The notes: generated by a model from the letters alone, not told the origin. DNA of 64,000 bases from Faecalispora jeddahensis (GCF_000577335.1 NZ_CBYL010000006.1:1-64000); one strand, 5' to 3'. Positions 26,372 through 36,282 are shown, counted from the first letter of the stretch. Numbers and translations: made by a program.

Positions 26372-29300
26372 TCAGAGCGCAAGGCCGGTTTCCCCCGGCG
26401 CGTTCAGTTCGCCCGTTACTATCCGATCCAAAGAGAACGAGTACAGCATGCACTCCTTTACCGGCAGCTCCAGCACACGCTCCACAGCGAGCCTGTACAG
26501 CGCCAGCTGAACGCGGTAGCGATTCCACAGTTCTTCCGGGGAAGCGGCGCGGTCTGTTTTGTAATCGATGATCACGGCGCCGTCCGGCTCGACAAACGCA
26601 CAGTCCACCGCGCCCTGCAAAATCACCTGCTGCTCTGCGGGAACATCCGCTTTCAGCAGAGAGGCGGGAATTTCCACCGTAAAGCGAAGCTCGCGGTAGC
26701 TTTGCTCGGATGCGAGCATCCTCTTTGCGACCGGGCTTTGAAAGAACGTAGACACGTGGCGCAAATCCACCGCGTTCGCTTCCTCCTCCGACAAAAAGCC
26801 GCCGGATTTCAGGCGCTCCAGCTCCTGCTGCGGGCTTTCGGCTGCCGCGGAATAATCGGCAAACTGCATGTAATGGTGCAGTGCCGTACCACGCTCCGCC
26901 GGGGTAAGTCCCGCTTTCCCCAAAAATGCGGGGCGCGACAGGATTTCGTAATCCTCCCCCGCACTCTCTGCCGCAAGCTCAGAAGCGGACACCTTGGCCG
27001 GTACCCCGAACAGCACCGCGTCGGGGTACACAAAGTCGATTTCCCGGGTGATGCGGGCAAGCAGCTCCGGATCCGGTGGTGGAACCGCCAAAACGGATTC
27101 CTCCTGCTCCGGTCCTTCCTCCAAATCCGGCGCGGGCAGAACACGGATTTCCCACGGCTGGCCGGGACAATCCGCAATCAGCTCGCCGCTGCACAGGGCG
27201 CGGTCGCGCAGGGCCCCGCCGCTCGGGTGACGTAGAGCGCAGGAAAGAATCCAGTCTGAAATGCTCGATGCCGAACGCACTACATAAGGCGAAATCCGCT
27301 CCTGTGCCGTAAGCTGCGGCGCGAGGGACGCCAGCGTTCCGTTCAGGTCACGCACCGTGGTCAGCAGAATCAGCTTCTCCCGGGCGCGGGTCATGGCGAC
27401 ATACAGCACGCGCAGCTCCTCGGACATCGACTGCCGCTCCTGCTCGAGCGCGATCGCCTCCCGCGGCAGGGTGGTTACGCGGGCCAGCCCGCCCTGCTCC
27501 TTGCGCTTGATGCCAAGGCCCAGCTCCGGGTGCAGCAAAGCGTCGCCGCGCTCCTTATTGAAACGGCGCGAGCACCCGGCCAGAATACAGACGGGGAATT
27601 CGAGCCCCTTCGATTTATGGATGCTCATGATGCGCACCACGTTCGAGGCTTCTGAAATCGTGGAGGCTCCGGGCAAATCGCCGTTCTGCTCCTGCAACCG
27701 GTCGATGAAGCGGATAAAGCCCGAAAGGCCGTTATAGCCTGACGCCTCGTACTTTTTCGCGTACTCCATGAGCAATTGAAGGTTAGAAAGGCGCTGCTCG
27801 CCGTTCGTCATGGCCTGCACCAGCGTGAGATACCCTGTCTTCTGATAGATGGCGTTCAGCAGACGGTCGGACGGAAGCGTGGCCGCGAGGGAACGGAAAC
27901 CATCGAGCTCTTCGATGACCCCGGCGGCGCGGGCTTCCCCCGATTTGGCGCACTCGCTCAGCGCCAGATACAGCGCAGCTTTTGGCAGGCGCAGGCGCAC
28001 CGCGCTCAGCTCATCCGGCGTAAAGCCATAGATCGGGCTCATCAGCACCGAAAGCAAAGGGATATCCTGCACCGGGTTATCAACCACACGCAAAAGGGAT
28101 AGAATCGCGGAAATCTCCGGCGCTTCAAAAAATCCGCTGGAGGAATCCGCCCAGGCGGGCACCCCGCACAATTGCAGCTCGCGCGCGTAACGGGCGGCAT
28201 ACTGGTTCGCGCTGCGCAGTAAAATGCAGAAGTCGCGGAACACCGCTTTCCGCTGCACCCCGTTTTCCGTCACCTGAAAGCCCTGTGCCATCAGCTGTAA
28301 AATGGTTTCGGCAATATGACGGCTTTCCAGCAGCTCCATCGCATCGTCAGAGCCTTCGCCCATCGACAGGTCGAGAATATCGAGCCGGGTTTCGCAGCCC
28401 TCCTGCAGCGGGTACGACGCACCGGCCACGAGAAGCTCTTTGCCGCTGTATTCCACATCCCCGGCCTGTGAGGACATCAGCTGCCCAAACACAAAATTCA
28501 CCGCGTCGGTCACGGTAGAGCGGGAACGGAAATTCTGGTCGAGCACAATACAGGCCGGGTAACGGTTTTGCTTGCGGCCGTATTCGGCAAAATCGGCGCG
28601 CCTCTGCAGAAAGATGCGGGGCATCGCCTGGCGGAAGCTGTAAATGCTCTGTTTCACGTCGCCGACCATAAACAGATTTTCTTCCTTTTGCGAGATCGCG
28701 CGGAACAATAGATCCTGCGCCTCATTTGTATCCTGATATTCATCCACCATGATTTCATCGAAGCGGCGGGAAAGCTCCAGCGCTTCTTCGGTTCGCTCGT
28801 AGCCGTTTTCCGTCTCGCGCACGAGAAGGCGCAGCGCCCAGTGCTCCAGATCACCAAAATCCGCAAGGCGGCGCTCGGCTTTCATCTGGTCAAGCGAACG
28901 CGAAAATGCCGTCACAACGGCAAACAGCTGTTCCACAACGGGGGACAGCGCGCGCAGATCGTCGGCACAGTCCTGCAAAGTAGCGGAGAACAGCGCCGCA
29001 AGCTTTTTCACAGTGGATTTCACTTCGTCGCGGCAGGCCGAAAGGCGCAGCTTCAAAGGGTCCTCCGCGTAGCCGCGCACCGGTTTTAAGCGGGCAAACG
29101 CGAAATTCGCGGCGAGCTCGCCCACATTGTCCCATTCCCGCTGCTGCGCCGCGCGGTACAAAGCGGAAAGGCCCGAAAGATCGGACTGGTACGCTTCGGT
29201 ATATGCTGCCGAAAGCTTTTCGTCAGCCTGCATCGATTCCAGCGAATCCCGCACCAGCGAAAGGCAGTAATCGCAGGCCTCCTGTGCAAAAAAGAGCAGA

Positions 29301-29941
29301 CACGCCCCCCAGGGGGTATCCTGTACCGGAACAGCGCCGGAATACATTTCTGCCTTTTCGCGCAGCCAGCGCTCCGGGAATGGATGGGAACGGATGAAAT
29401 CGTATAACTGATTCACCGCGCGGATCAAGCGGCTGTCGTCGCGGTCGGAACTGAACGCTTCGACCAGCTCGTAAAAATCGGGATTCGCTGCGGCGTAGCA
29501 GTCTTCCAGCACCTGCGTGATCGCTTCACCGCGCAGGATAGACATTTCCCCCTCGTCGGCAATGCGAAAATCGTGGGAGATATTGAGCTTGTAGAAATTC
29601 TCGCGCACCAGCTCACTGCAAAAGCTGTGTACCGTGCTGATGTGCGCGCCGCCCAGCAGAATCTGCTGCCGCTGCAGCGCCGTGTTCGAGGGGTCCTCCG
29701 CCAGCATGCGGGAGAGCTGCTGGGCAATCCGCTCGCGCATTTCCGCCGCAGCAGCCTTGGTGAAGGTAACGACCAGAAGGCGGTCGGCGTCACTGGGATT
29801 TTGCTCGTCCGTAATGCGCTCGATCACCCGCTGCACCAGCACGGCTGTTTTGCCGGAACCGGCCGCAGCCGATACCAGAAGCGTGCCGCCTCTGGCGTGA
29901 ATCGCGTCCGCCTGCGCGGACGTCCAGCTTCGTTCAGCCAT
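26372..29941 (-). CDS. addA: ATP-dependent helicase/nuclease subunit A
   Basis: 1189 residues. UvrD-like helicase with Walker A SAAAGSGKTAVL (about 26-37), DEYQDTN motif II, and later RIMSIHKSKGLEFPVC and VLYVAMTRAREKL; a RecB-type nuclease domain at the C-terminus (GAVDCAFVEPDGAVIIDYKTD). With AddB it resects double-strand breaks for recombination. Its start overlaps the addB end by 8 bp. Confidence 0.97.
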   Translation of the reverse strand: MAERSWTSAQADAIHARGGTLLVSAAAGSGKTAVLVQRVIERITDEQNPSDADRLLVVTFTKAAAAEMRERIAQQLSRMLAEDPSNTALQRQQILLGGAHISTVHSFCSELVRENFYKLNISHDFRIADEGEMSILRGEAITQVLEDCYAAANPDFYELVEAFSSDRDDSRLIRAVNQLYDFIRSHPFPERWLREKAEMYSGAVPVQDTPWGACLLFFAQEACDYCLSLVRDSLESMQADEKLSAAYTEAYQSDLSGLSALYRAAQQREWDNVGELAANFAFARLKPVRGYAEDPLKLRLSACRDEVKSTVKKLAALFSATLQDCADDLRALSPVVEQLFAVVTAFSRSLDQMKAERRLADFGDLEHWALRLLVRETENGYERTEEALELSRRFDEIMVDEYQDTNEAQDLLFRAISQKEENLFMVGDVKQSIYSFRQAMPRIFLQRRADFAEYGRKQNRYPACIVLDQNFRSRSTVTDAVNFVFGQLMSSQAGDVEYSGKELLVAGASYPLQEGCETRLDILDLSMGEGSDDAMELLESRHIAETILQLMAQGFQVTENGVQRKAVFRDFCILLRSANQYAARYARELQLCGVPAWADSSSGFFEAPEISAILSLLRVVDNPVQDIPLLSVLMSPIYGFTPDELSAVRLRLPKAALYLALSECAKSGEARAAGVIEELDGFRSLAATLPSDRLLNAIYQKTGYLTLVQAMTNGEQRLSNLQLLMEYAKKYEASGYNGLSGFIRFIDRLQEQNGDLPGASTISEASNVVRIMSIHKSKGLEFPVCILAGCSRRFNKERGDALLHPELGLGIKRKEQGGLARVTTLPREAIALEQERQSMSEELRVLYVAMTRAREKLILLTTVRDLNGTLASLAPQLTAQERISPYVVRSASSISDWILSCALRHPSGGALRDRALCSGELIADCPGQPWEIRVLPAPDLEEGPEQEESVLAVPPPDPELLARITREIDFVYPDAVLFGVPAKVSASELAAESAGEDYEILSRPAFLGKAGLTPAERGTALHHYMQFADYSAAAESPQQELERLKSGGFLSEEEANAVDLRHVSTFFQSPVAKRMLASEQSYRELRFTVEIPASLLKADVPAEQQVILQGAVDCAFVEPDGAVIIDYKTDRAASPEELWNRYRVQLALYRLAVERVLELPVKECMLYSFSLDRIVTGELNAPGETGLAL

Positions 29942-32900
29942 TTTCGTCCCCCTCCTTCCCCGTTTCTTCTTTTAAAATCTGCCGGAGCGTTTCCGTCTTA
30001 TCCAGCCGCAGGCAGTCCCGCCCGCCGTCGGCATCCTCATGGCCGCACACGGCAAAATACGGGCAGTACTGGCAGGCGTTGTGCTCACCCGTCAGCGGAA
30101 GAGCGGCAACGTCGCCCCCGTGCAGGGTCTGCACCATCTGCCCCGTAAGGTCTTTGATATATTCCATCACTCCATCAAGCTGCGGAGCATTTACAATCGA
30201 TTCGGTTTTTGCGGGCTTGCCGTCTTTGAGCGCAACGGGGATATATTTGCCCTCTGCCTGCTCCTCCATCCCCTGAATCACACGGGAATCGTCGAGCAGA
30301 AGACCATTCATGCGCAGCTTCTTTTCGACAGCCGCTTCAAGGGCTTCGATCGACTGCCCTTTCGCTGCGGAAATCACAGGGCGCACGGCGGGCATGTACA
30401 AAATCCCCGCAGGGCAAAAGCGCCCGTTCTGAATCAGTGCCGCAAGGTAGATCAGCATTTGCAGGTTGACCCCATACAGCACGTCCGACAGGCGGAACTC
30501 CTTTTTCCCTGTTTTATAGTCGATGATGCGGACATATTTCACCCCGTCGAGCTCCATAATGTCCACACGGTCGATTTTCCCCTCGACGGTTGCGGTTTCG
30601 CCGTTCGGCAAAGTGATTTTGAGCGGCGGGAACTCCCCGCCCTCTTTCAGCTCCAGCTCAAACGCCGCGGGCTGGAATTTGCTCTGGGCCAGCTCCTTCG
30701 CGATGTGTGAAATCACCACCTGTGCGGAATCTGCAATGCGGGCCACAAGAAAGCGGAAGCGGGGGCTTTTATCCTCCGCGCCGCCGAGCTGTTCTTCTAC
30801 ATAGCGCTCGATACAGGATAAAATAAGCTGTTTCAGCTCTTCCGCCCCGAGTGCCGAAAGGGCGTGGGCTCCCTGCTCCCGCAGAAGATGCTCAAGCAGG
30901 TAATGGATCAAACTACCATATTCCAGCGCGTTCAGCTCCGCCGGGCGGCGCTCCTTTGCGCCGAGACCGTAGCGGCAGAAATACTGGAACCGGCACAGAT
31001 GGTATGATTCAATCTGCGTGGCGGAAATGTGGCGCATCTGTTCAAACAACATCCGCGCACGCACGGGATTTTCAAAGGCAGCCGGCGCGCGCTCATGCAC
31101 CCGGCGCAGAGCGGCCATTCGCTCCGCATAGCCCTCCCGGCGGGAAAACAGCTCTTTTAATGTGGAGGACAGCACGGACGACTGTCCCCAGAGCCGCGCC
31201 GTCATTTCAAAGGCGGGCTGCTCGCTGTTGGCGAATGATTCCTCCGGCAGCAGGTAGCGGCTTTGAACCGGTACATCCGGCAATATGGAGCGGATTTCAC
31301 TCACGATGGACGACGGCGCTTTCGCCGCGCCGTCCATATCCGCCGCCGGGTAGGTGACGAACAACCGCTCGGTCGGGGCGGCCATGACGGTGTAAGCCAT
31401 CAGACGCTCCTCCATGGAGGAATCCTCCATCGTGCCGTTCAGCGGCAGGCCCATCTGAATCAGAGCGCGGCGCTCCTCGTCGCTGAACACGCCGTCCGGC
31501 GACGGGTTGCGCGGGAATTCCCCCTGCACCGCGCCCAAAAGGAACACGACCTTGGGGTCTGCCGGGCGGGAACGATCCGCCGCCCCCACCGTGACCTCGT
31601 CAAGCCCCTGCGGGATGCTCCCGATCGTGCCGGAGGCAATCACAAGGCGCAAAAGCTCGCCAAAGCGCTGCGCTGTGAGGACTCGTCCTTTCAGCACCAG
31701 CGCCATCTGGTCGAGGATCTGCATCAGAAGCTCCCACAGCCGGAACTGCCGGTCTGCCAGCTCTGGTTCTCCCATTTCTTTCATCCTGCGGCACATCTGT
31801 TTGACATGCTCCGGCACATCGAGCGCCAGCAGAAAACGGTACACCGCGCGGGCCGACGTTTCTCCGTCCGCCATGCGCACGGAATCGGCAAATTGACGCA
31901 GCGGCGCAATGATGCGCTCCCGCAGCTCGTTGATCTGCGAAAGCTGCTGCGCATCCTGCTCCGTCAGCTCGCCGGCAAAGCCGCGGGGGTGCCGCGACCA
32001 AGGCTCGAGCCACTCCCTGCCGGAAAGCTTCCACAAAAAGACATAGTTTTCGATTAATGAAATCTCTTCCGCCGTGTACCCGCAAAGCCCTGTTTTCAGG
32101 CACGCAAACACATCGTCGGAGCGGTACCCCGAACGCGCCGCCTGCAACGCACACAGCACAAGGCGCATCAGCGGTTCGGTATCGATCGCACGGGGGTCAT
32201 CCATAAAATAAGGGATGTCCCACCGCTCGAGCGCGGCATCCAGATTGCTGCGGTATGCCTCAGGCGAGCGGGCCAGAATAGTGAAATCACGGTAACGGTA
32301 CCCTTCCGCCATCACCATGCGGCGGATGGTCATCGCGACATAGGCCGCTTCATCGTAAGTACTGCGGGCGGCATACAGTGCCACATCGCCTGTGTCCCCC
32401 CGCAGAGGGATACGGCGGCCGCGGTATGCGCCTTCCTCCACCGCGCGAATCCCCGCGCCGTGAAAGCGAACGCCCGGCTCCAGCGTAACAGGAGCCGCCA
32501 CCGCAACGGAATTCTGCCGCGCAAGGCGCATCAGGCTGCGCGCCGTTTGGTACACCGGGGTAAACAGGCTCATTTCCGCATCCGCCTGTCGGGGCCCGTC
32601 AGCACACAGGGCGACCGTTACCTCTTTGGCCTGACAGAGCGCGAGCTCCAGAATGCCCAGCTCCTGTGCGGTAAAGCTCTTGAAGGAATCCACGAACACG
32701 GTGTAGCCCTCAAAAAAGCGGTGAGCACGCAGTACCTCTTTTAACCGGGTCAGATCATCCTGCGGGTCCAGGTAGCTCTGCGCCACCAACGCCTCATACG
32801 CCGACAGAATCAGCGAAAGCTCTTTCATCTTTTCCCGCAGGGTGCCGTCTTCCAACTGTTCCGCCGCACGGGACAGCTCCTGCGGAGCGACAGCGCACAT

Positions 32901-33284
32901 TTTCAGCTCCGCCGAAGCAGTCAGCATCATGCTGACCAGCTCGGGAGTCTGGGTATGTTTCTGGTACAGCGGCAGGTGATCCGCCGTCTGCTCCAGCGCA
33001 AGGCTCATCAGAATGCTGCGCCCGCCGTCGTCGAGCCGTTTGCCGCAGCACCCGCCAAAACGACGGAACGCTGCGTCCGCCAAGCGGGTGAAGCTGACTA
33101 CCTCTACCTCCGCGGCACGGCGCGGCCCCAAAAGGCGCAGCATGGCGCGCTCGCTTTCAAAAGAAAATTGCTCCGGCACCAGAAGCATCAGCTTTTGTTC
33201 TCCCTGCTCGGCCAGCCGGTGCAGCTCCTTCCGGACAAAATGTGTTTTTCCGCTCCCGGAGCGCCCGAACAGCAGATGAAGCAA
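29934..33284 (-). CDS. addB: ATP-dependent nuclease subunit B
   Basis: About 1116 residues from a TTG at 33284, which gives the family N-terminus (M)LHLLFGRSGSGKTHF and follows GGGGGA. The ATG at 33335 lies only about 11 nt after a TATAAT and has no ribosome binding site. Walker A GRSGSGKTH, a C-terminal nuclease motif (VRIIDYKTGKKEF), and four cysteines placed to hold the AddB 4Fe-4S cluster (one in HLCRFQYFC, three in CQYCPYFAVC). First gene of addBA. Confidence 0.93.
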   Translation of the reverse strand: MLHLLFGRSGSGKTHFVRKELHRLAEQGEQKLMLLVPEQFSFESERAMLRLLGPRRAAEVEVVSFTRLADAAFRRFGGCCGKRLDDGGRSILMSLALEQTADHLPLYQKHTQTPELVSMMLTASAELKMCAVAPQELSRAAEQLEDGTLREKMKELSLILSAYEALVAQSYLDPQDDLTRLKEVLRAHRFFEGYTVFVDSFKSFTAQELGILELALCQAKEVTVALCADGPRQADAEMSLFTPVYQTARSLMRLARQNSVAVAAPVTLEPGVRFHGAGIRAVEEGAYRGRRIPLRGDTGDVALYAARSTYDEAAYVAMTIRRMVMAEGYRYRDFTILARSPEAYRSNLDAALERWDIPYFMDDPRAIDTEPLMRLVLCALQAARSGYRSDDVFACLKTGLCGYTAEEISLIENYVFLWKLSGREWLEPWSRHPRGFAGELTEQDAQQLSQINELRERIIAPLRQFADSVRMADGETSARAVYRFLLALDVPEHVKQMCRRMKEMGEPELADRQFRLWELLMQILDQMALVLKGRVLTAQRFGELLRLVIASGTIGSIPQGLDEVTVGAADRSRPADPKVVFLLGAVQGEFPRNPSPDGVFSDEERRALIQMGLPLNGTMEDSSMEERLMAYTVMAAPTERLFVTYPAADMDGAAKAPSSIVSEIRSILPDVPVQSRYLLPEESFANSEQPAFEMTARLWGQSSVLSSTLKELFSRREGYAERMAALRRVHERAPAAFENPVRARMLFEQMRHISATQIESYHLCRFQYFCRYGLGAKERRPAELNALEYGSLIHYLLEHLLREQGAHALSALGAEELKQLILSCIERYVEEQLGGAEDKSPRFRFLVARIADSAQVVISHIAKELAQSKFQPAAFELELKEGGEFPPLKITLPNGETATVEGKIDRVDIMELDGVKYVRIIDYKTGKKEFRLSDVLYGVNLQMLIYLAALIQNGRFCPAGILYMPAVRPVISAAKGQSIEALEAAVEKKLRMNGLLLDDSRVIQGMEEQAEGKYIPVALKDGKPAKTESIVNAPQLDGVMEYIKDLTGQMVQTLHGGDVAALPLTGEHNACQYCPYFAVCGHEDADGGRDCLRLDKTETLRQILKEETGKEGDENG

Positions 33285-33345
33285 CCCAATCCCCCATTTC
33301 GTAAAGTGCAAGCCTGCTAAAGGAGCACTTTTCATTTAAATATTG

Positions 33346-33354
33346 ATTATAGCA
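33346..33354 (-). promoter_or_regulatory. Extended -10 promoter of addBA
   Basis: Minus strand TGCTATAAT (TGnTATAAT); no convincing -35, which extended -10 promoters do not need. Confidence 0.6.
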
Positions 33355-33445
33355 TAAAAGAGCCTTGAAAAAAAGCGTGTGAAAGATCGTAAACCGCTCA
33401 CACCGAAAGAACCCCGAAGCTTTCTTTGAAACATTCCATTCACTG

Positions 33446-33474
33446 TTGACAAAATCTTTGGAACGCAGTAAGGT
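33446..33474 (+). promoter_or_regulatory. Possible promoter of the methyltransferase gene
   Basis: -35 TTGACA (33446-33451) is perfect, but the -10 at 17 bp is TAAGGT, a weak match, which may mean activator dependence or another promoter. Confidence 0.4.
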
Positions 33475-33539
33475 ACAAATGGTACTTCCACGATTTACCA
33501 AACAACAGATACCCGGGAACCTATTTCGATGCAGCAGTT

Positions 33540-33567
33540 CTTTTAGTTAGATTCCGCTAACTAAAAG
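33540..33567 (+). promoter_or_regulatory. Perfect 11-bp inverted repeat upstream of the methyltransferase
   Basis: CTTTTAGTTAG, 6-nt loop ATTCCG, CTAACTAAAAG. No T tract follows, so it is more likely an operator (GTTAG-N6-CTAAC core) or an mRNA hairpin than a terminator. Confidence 0.5.
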
Positions 33568-33670
33568 AGGGCGATTCGCTCCCGCTGTATCTGCTCTGAG
33601 TAAAAATCGGCAAACGAACTTCCGCGCGGCCCGATTGATTCGGCAGCCGCATTGGGAAAGGAGAAGCAAT

Positions 33671-34378
33671 ATGAGACATGAAGAAATCAAAACGGCTTAT
33701 CAATCTTTGGGCAAAGAGGCGACCCTGTATGACGGGATGATCACCTGCTCTACCCTGCCCGGCAAGCTGATCTGCGGGCTGGTATGGAAGATGAACAAGC
33801 CCCGGAATGATCATTATCTGGATCTGGCTCTTTCGGGCATACCGGAGGATTTTTCCGGCAGAATGCTGGAGGTTCCGGTGGGAACCGGCGTTCTGACCAT
33901 GCCGGTGTACCGGACGCTGCCCAAAGCGGACATCACCTGCCTGGATTATTCCACCGCTATGATGGAAACCGCGCAGCGCCGGGCGGCCGCGGCCGGGCTT
34001 TCCAACGTTCATTTTATGCAGGGCGATGTCGGAAACCTCCCGTTCAGCGACAATACCTTTGATCTTGTGCTTTCTCTGAACGGCTTTCACGCATTCCCCT
34101 CAAAGGAAGCAGCCTACCGCGAAACCTTCCGGGTGTTAAAGCCCGGCGGAATTTTCTGCGGCTGCTTTTACATTCAGGGCGAGCAAAGCCGAACCGACTG
34201 GTTTATTGAGAAGCTGTACGTGCCGAAGGGCTTCTTCACCCCGCCGTTTGAAACCGCAGCCAGCCTTGAAAACAGGCTGAAACAACGATATGCCGAGGTA
34301 ACGGTAACCGCAGTCGGCTCCATGGGGTGCTTTTGCTGTGTCAAAGGGTCGGAAGATACGATTACGCACAAATCATAA
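33671..34378 (+). CDS. Class I SAM-dependent methyltransferase
   Basis: 235 residues. Motif I is EVPVGTGVLT (about residues 64-73), followed by DITCLDYSTAMMETAQ, MQGDVGNLPFSDNTFDLVLSLNGFHAF and LKPGG, the UbiE/Methyltransf_11 layout. The substrate is unknown. ATG at 33671 has AAAGGAG upstream. Monocistronic, with a strong terminator behind it; its position alone on the plus strand within a minus-strand block suggests separate control. Confidence 0.88.
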   Translation: MRHEEIKTAYQSLGKEATLYDGMITCSTLPGKLICGLVWKMNKPRNDHYLDLALSGIPEDFSGRMLEVPVGTGVLTMPVYRTLPKADITCLDYSTAMMETAQRRAAAAGLSNVHFMQGDVGNLPFSDNTFDLVLSLNGFHAFPSKEAAYRETFRVLKPGGIFCGCFYIQGEQSRTDWFIEKLYVPKGFFTPPFETAASLENRLKQRYAEVTVTAVGSMGCFCCVKGSEDTITHKS

Positions 34379-34436
34379 AAATTCAGATAGATTCCTTACT
34401 CTTTAACAAGTGTGTCATCTGAAATAGAACGACAAA

Positions 34437-34478
34437 AAGCATTCCCTTGCAGCTAACTGCAAAGGGAATGCTTTTTTT
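34437..34478 (+). terminator. Terminator of the methyltransferase gene
   Basis: AAGCATTCCCTTGCAG and CTGCAAAGGGAATGCTT arms around a short loop, followed by TTTTTTT. Confidence 0.9.
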
Positions 34479-34544
34479 GAAGGAATCCGGTAAATCGAGC
34501 TTTCGGATCGATGCGATTCACCGGGTTACCGAAAGGTCTGTCCT

Positions 34545-35207
34545 TTATTTTCCGGCTGCCCAGTTTTTGAACTGTTCGTACAGCTCGAGTGATTTAAAAC
34601 GGATTTCGTATTGCCCGGTGACGATCTCCATCTGCTGAGGGTTCAGCACATCGTCGAGCTCTTCTTTTTCTTCAGCGGCGGGCAGGCACATGGGCGGGAA
34701 CATCACGCACCACCAGTTTTTCCCCTGCGCCTGACCGATCGTCACGCGCAGCGCATCGTAGGTGCCGGCCGGCAGCGTAACCTGCTGATAATGCCGCGTA
34801 GTAAAATAGATGTTTTCCAGTTCGACATCCACCGGGTACTGATACCCGCGCTGTGCGATTTCCTCAGCGGCCGCGGCTTTGAGCCGGGGCATATTCTGCC
34901 GCACTACCTGTTCCGCTTCCTTGCGGTCGGTAATGCCGTCGAGCATCCCGGCGGATTCGGTCAAAATGCGGTTGCGTACATAGAGCTTCAGCTCCTGATC
35001 CTCGGATGTATCGGAATTGGCCAGCACATGCAGGCGCAGAACATGGTTCGGGATATCTTCACATTGCCGTGCAAAGGAAAAAAATGAAGTAAAGGAGCAG
35101 GCAACAGTAAGTACAAACGCGATGATCAGCGCTTTTTCTATGTTCTTTAATTTCAGAGAATTCTGAGTGGTATTCAAAAAGGTCATCTCCTTCTTTATGT
35201 TAACCAA
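34545..35207 (-). CDS. spoIIR: Stage II sporulation protein R
   Basis: About 220 residues. One N-terminal membrane/signal segment (ALIIAFVLTVACSFTSFF), then the SpoIIR domain with VLRLHVLANSDTSEDQELKLYVRNRIL. SpoIIR is made in the forespore and secreted to trigger SpoIIGA cleavage of pro-sigma-E. The TTG at 35207 (GAGG eight bases upstream) is preferred; the ATG at 35186 directly abuts its GGAG. Its presence means the organism is, or descends from, a spore former. Confidence 0.9.
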   Translation of the reverse strand: MVNIKKEMTFLNTTQNSLKLKNIEKALIIAFVLTVACSFTSFFSFARQCEDIPNHVLRLHVLANSDTSEDQELKLYVRNRILTESAGMLDGITDRKEAEQVVRQNMPRLKAAAAEEIAQRGYQYPVDVELENIYFTTRHYQQVTLPAGTYDALRVTIGQAQGKNWWCVMFPPMCLPAAEEKEELDDVLNPQQMEIVTGQYEIRFKSLELYEQFKNWAAGK

Positions 35208-35261
35208 AGGATTGTCCTCTTTTTTTCGATTTATACGCACGAACCAAGAAAAAAATAAAAA

Positions 35262-35300
35262 ACAGTATCTTTCCCCACCTTTTAGGGGAAAGATACCTGA
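35262..35300 (-). terminator. Terminator after ispE; member of the stem-loop family
   Basis: Perfect 12-bp stem GTATCTTTCCCC (35265-35276) / GGGGAAAGATAC (35285-35296), followed on the minus strand by TGTTTTTTATTTTTTT. The arms resemble those of the hairpin at 38875-38909. Confidence 0.8.
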
Positions 35301-35309
35301 CATAGATTT

Positions 35310-36179
35310 TTATTCAGCGCCGACCGGCTCGCAGACAAAAACATGACGATATTTTTTTCGCAGCTCTTCCCGGCACTGCTCTGCCGGCACACGCTCTGAA
35401 AAAACGCCGAACACCGCCGAGCCGCTCCCGGTCATGCAGGCGCCAAGCGCTCCCATACGCAGCAGGGCCTGCCGAAGCTCTTCGATCTGCGGCTCCGGCA
35501 GCGCCAGCAAAAACGAATTGCCGAGGCTGCCCGCGATCAGGGGCAGTTCGCCAGTCTCCAGTGCTTTTATCATCACCGGGGTATAGCGCGGATAGGACGC
35601 GCCGTCGCGATCCGCCTGCGCAAACGCCGCGGCGGTACTGACGCTGACAGAGGGCTTGCACACAACAAAAAAGCACTGCGGCATCGAGGAAAGAGGAGTT
35701 AAAACCTCGCCGATCCCCTCGGCCCGCATGGTGCCGCCCCGAAGGCAGAACGGAACATCTGCCCCAATTTTCAGGCCCAGCGCGCACAGCTCATCCATTG
35801 TAAAGCCGGCATCGTAGATCCGATTCATCGCGCGCAGCACGGCGGCGGCGTCGGCGCTGCCCCCGCCCATCCCCGCCTGATCGGGAATCCGTTTTAACAT
35901 CCGGATTTGAATTCCGCCGTTTGGCAGATGCGCCGCCTGATAAAACAGGTGCGCGGCCCTTTGTACCGTATTTTCCTCCCCGCAGGGAATCCCCGCCCGG
36001 TCGCAGAGCAGATCAACTCCCGGAGTTTGAGTCGGCGTGAGCAGCAAAGTATCATAAACGGAAACGGTCTGCATCACCATATCCAGCAGATGATAGCCGT
36101 CCGCACGGCGTCCCAGTATATCGAGTGTCAGATTCAGCTTTGCCGTTGCATAAACACAAATCGGCCGCCCCGTCTGCAT
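35310..36179 (-). CDS. ispE: 4-diphosphocytidyl-2-C-methyl-D-erythritol kinase
   Basis: 289 residues, GHMP kinase. N-terminal ATAKLNLTLDILGRRADGYH, the ATP loop MGGGSADAAAVLRAMN and the C-terminal MTGSGSAVFGVF are diagnostic. It phosphorylates CDP-methylerythritol in the non-mevalonate isoprenoid pathway. ATG at 36179 has GGGGGA seven bases upstream. Flanked by terminators on both sides, though a promoter was not identified. Confidence 0.96.
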   Translation of the reverse strand: MQTGRPICVYATAKLNLTLDILGRRADGYHLLDMVMQTVSVYDTLLLTPTQTPGVDLLCDRAGIPCGEENTVQRAAHLFYQAAHLPNGGIQIRMLKRIPDQAGMGGGSADAAAVLRAMNRIYDAGFTMDELCALGLKIGADVPFCLRGGTMRAEGIGEVLTPLSSMPQCFFVVCKPSVSVSTAAAFAQADRDGASYPRYTPVMIKALETGELPLIAGSLGNSFLLALPEPQIEELRQALLRMGALGACMTGSGSAVFGVFSERVPAEQCREELRKKYRHVFVCEPVGAE

Positions 36180-36204
36180 GAAGTATTCCCCCATTCTTCC
36201 CCGC

Positions 36205-36246
36205 AAAAAGACGGCTTTGCCCGCCGCACCCGTAAGGCGGGAGCCG
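36205..36246 (-). terminator. Probable terminator after the aminotransferase
   Basis: Arms CGGCT..CCCGCC / GGCGGG..AGCCG, followed on the minus strand by TCTTTTT. Confidence 0.65.
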
Positions 36247-36282
36247 CGCGCAAAACCGTTGGATGATTCCGCACAAGCAGAA

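Larger units (their letters stand above)
33285..33670. other. Divergent intergenic region between addB and a methyltransferase
   Basis: No gene. It holds the addB extended -10 (33346-33354), a possible plus-strand promoter (33446-33474) and a perfect 11-bp hairpin (33540-33567). The leader before the methyltransferase is about 190 nt long. Confidence 0.6.

Noticed and set aside
33635-33670. Upstream 12-codon extension of the methyltransferase
   Set aside because: No ribosome binding site before it, while the ATG at 33671 has AAAGGAG at good spacing.
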